This document shows positions 5,852 to 6,677 of a stretch of 6,677 nucleotides of DNA, one piece after another. The notes beneath the pieces were generated by a model. The model was not told the DNA's origin and did not search any database. It worked only from the letters and a program-made list of their open reading frames with translations. Origin of the DNA: Rhodospirillaceae bacterium UBA3470 (GTDB lineage: Bacteria > Pseudomonadota > Alphaproteobacteria > Rhodospirillales > Casp-alpha2). The stretch is from the NCBI GenBank assembly GCA_002378125.1, contig DFRF01000195.1, forward strand, positions 1 through 6,677. Reading direction: 5' to 3'. The position numbers and the translations under genes are program-made. Numbering within the stretch: position 1 is the stretch's first letter; each line of letters starts with the position of its first letter.

Positions 5852-5855
5852 GGAG
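5852..5855 (+). promoter_or_regulatory. ribosome binding site deciding the binding protein start
   Basis: GGAG lies 5 bases before ATG 5861. The in-frame GTG at 5855 overlaps this site, so the ATG is the better start. Confidence 0.65.
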
Positions 5856-5860
5856 TGGTC

Positions 5861-6646
5861 ATGCAGTCGATAAACAAATTTATCAAATACACGTTAGCAT
5901 CGTTATTTCTGATTTCCGCCCCCGCGCACGCGGACCTGAGCGATATACTCTCCAATGGTATCGTAAAAATTGCTGTACCAGAGGCTTTTGCTCCCTTTGG
6001 CTCTGTCGGTAAAACAGGCGAGCATGAAGGCTATGATGTCGATGTCGCCAAACTAATAGCTAAAGATCTTGGGGTGAAGTTAGAGCTCGTGCCAGTGGTT
6101 TCCAAGCAACGGATACCGTTTCTTGAAACAGATAGAGTGGATTTAGTCATCTCAACGATGGGAGCAAACCCAAAGCGAGCTAAGTCTATTAATTTCTCTA
6201 GTGCTTATGCACCTTTCTACTCCGGGGCATTTGCAGCATCTACTGTTAAGGTATCAAAACCAGCCGATTTAGATGGTCTTAGTGTAGGCGTAACTCGTGG
6301 CACTTTAGAGGATCTGGAAATTACAAAAACAGCTCCAAAGGGCGCCAAAATTACCCGCTTTGGTGATAATGCTGCGACCCTCAGTGCATTCAAATCAGGT
6401 CAAGTTGACGTCTTGGTTGCTGGAAATACAGCGGCCGCCGCACTAGCAAGTAACAATCCAAGTCTCGATATAGTGCGAAAATTTATAATTAAAGACAGTC
6501 CTTGCTTTATCGGCGTTAAAAAAGGAAACGAAGACCTCTTAAGGTGGGTGAATGTATTCATCCTGCACAAGAAGCTTGGTGGTGATTTGAATAAGATTTC
6601 TCAGAAATGGCTAGGCCAAGACCTGCCGCCTCTACCATCTCTGTGA
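5861..6646 (+). CDS. periplasmic solute-binding protein, SBP family 3 (amino acid ABC importer)
   Basis: Periplasmic receptor of 261 residues, a normal length. Residues 1-24 form a Sec signal peptide: Lys6 and Lys9, a hydrophobic core around 10-19, and a likely cut after APAHA before Asp25. There is no lipobox Cys. The family 3 signature is GYDVDVAKLIAKDL at 57-70. RIPFL (84-88) and VDLVISTMGANPKRAKSINFS (93-113) follow, and Arg106 is the residue expected to hold the ligand carboxylate. The hinge and second lobe read LDGLSVGVTRGT (137-148), SGQVDVLVAGN (179-189) and IKDSPCFIGVKKG (210-222), ending in KWLG. Where many members have Asp contacting the ligand amino group, this one has Gly188; I recall a proteobacterial subgroup with the same feature. 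The likely partner is the permease pair at 4131-5483, but a 377-bp gap with its own promoter-like element separates them. ATG 5861 is preferred over GTG 5855. Exact ligand unknown. Confidence 0.9.
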   Translation: MQSINKFIKYTLASLFLISAPAHADLSDILSNGIVKIAVPEAFAPFGSVGKTGEHEGYDVDVAKLIAKDLGVKLELVPVVSKQRIPFLETDRVDLVISTMGANPKRAKSINFSSAYAPFYSGAFAASTVKVSKPADLDGLSVGVTRGTLEDLEITKTAPKGAKITRFGDNAATLSAFKSGQVDVLVAGNTAAAALASNNPSLDIVRKFIIKDSPCFIGVKKGNEDLLRWVNVFILHKKLGGDLNKISQKWLGQDLPPLPSL

Positions 6647-6666
6647 TTAGTCGGCATCAATATAAT

Positions 6667-6677
6667 GGGGGGGGGGG
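6667..6677 (+). repeat. run of 11 G at the end of the window
   Basis: The window ends with TATAAT (6661-6666) followed by eleven consecutive G. The run lies 20 bases after the binding protein stop. It may be a real homopolymer, which in some bacteria gives slippage and phase variation, or a sequencing or assembly artefact at a contig end. The window alone cannot separate these. Confidence 0.9.

Larger units (their letters stand above)
5484..5860 (+). other. 377-bp AT-rich gap between permeases and binding protein, regulatory
   Basis: No convincing coding region was found here on either strand: stops are frequent and no reading frame has a family motif. There is no tRNA-like fold. The left part (about 5500-5640) shows nothing I can name. 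The right part is dense in signals, listed separately: a perfect dyad at 5649-5670, an A/T tract at 5690-5704 (AAAAA, GA, then eight T), a sigma-54-like element at 5737-5753, and stem-loops up to 5815. The gap separates the permeases from their likely binding protein, suggesting that the latter has its own transcription unit. Confidence 0.7.

Noticed and set aside
5484..5854. A hidden small gene, CRISPR array or tRNA in the long gap.
   Set aside because: No repeats with spacers, no cloverleaf, and no frame with both a start and a ribosome site of useful length.
5855..5860. GTG 5855 as the start of the binding protein.
   Set aside because: It overlaps the GGAG site that serves ATG 5861; the ATG keeps a normal signal peptide.

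Overview
This window carries two unrelated ABC uptake systems separated by a lone arsenate-reductase gene, all on the + strand. The organism looks like a Gram-negative proteobacterium, probably an alphaproteobacterium. Reasons are the fused branched-chain-type permease, the glutaredoxin-type ArsC, a substrate-binding protein with a Sec signal peptide and no lipobox (so periplasmic), and a sigma-54-like promoter. No rRNA or other phylogenetic marker is present, so the taxonomy is inference.

Region 1 (1-3422) is GC-rich; sample lines counted by hand run from about 47 to 70 %, mostly above 60 %. It holds the membrane and ATPase parts of a LivHMGF-type (HAAT family) transporter: a single fused LivH-LivM permease, then LivG and LivF, joined by 4-bp and 8-bp overlaps. 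A perfect 9-bp GC-rich hairpin with a pyrimidine-rich tail precedes it. It may follow the last codons of an upstream gene, plausibly the cognate binding protein.

Region 2 (3423-6677) is much more AT-rich; sample lines run from about 33 to 52 % GC. It holds a short ArsC, then two HisM/GltJ-type polar amino acid permeases that abut exactly (TAA then ATG), a 377-bp gap, and a periplasmic solute-binding protein of SBP family 3. The ATPase of this second transporter is not in the window.

The gap before the binding protein is the least ordinary part. It contains a perfect 8-bp dyad, an A/T tract, a near-consensus sigma-54 -24/-12 element, and three small stem-loops in the predicted leader. This reads as a separately controlled, possibly nitrogen-regulated promoter for the binding protein, but it is inferred from sequence alone.

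The abrupt change of composition at about 3423 and the 11-base G run at the very end raise questions of gene transfer or assembly. I see no wholly new system here; the gene families are all known.
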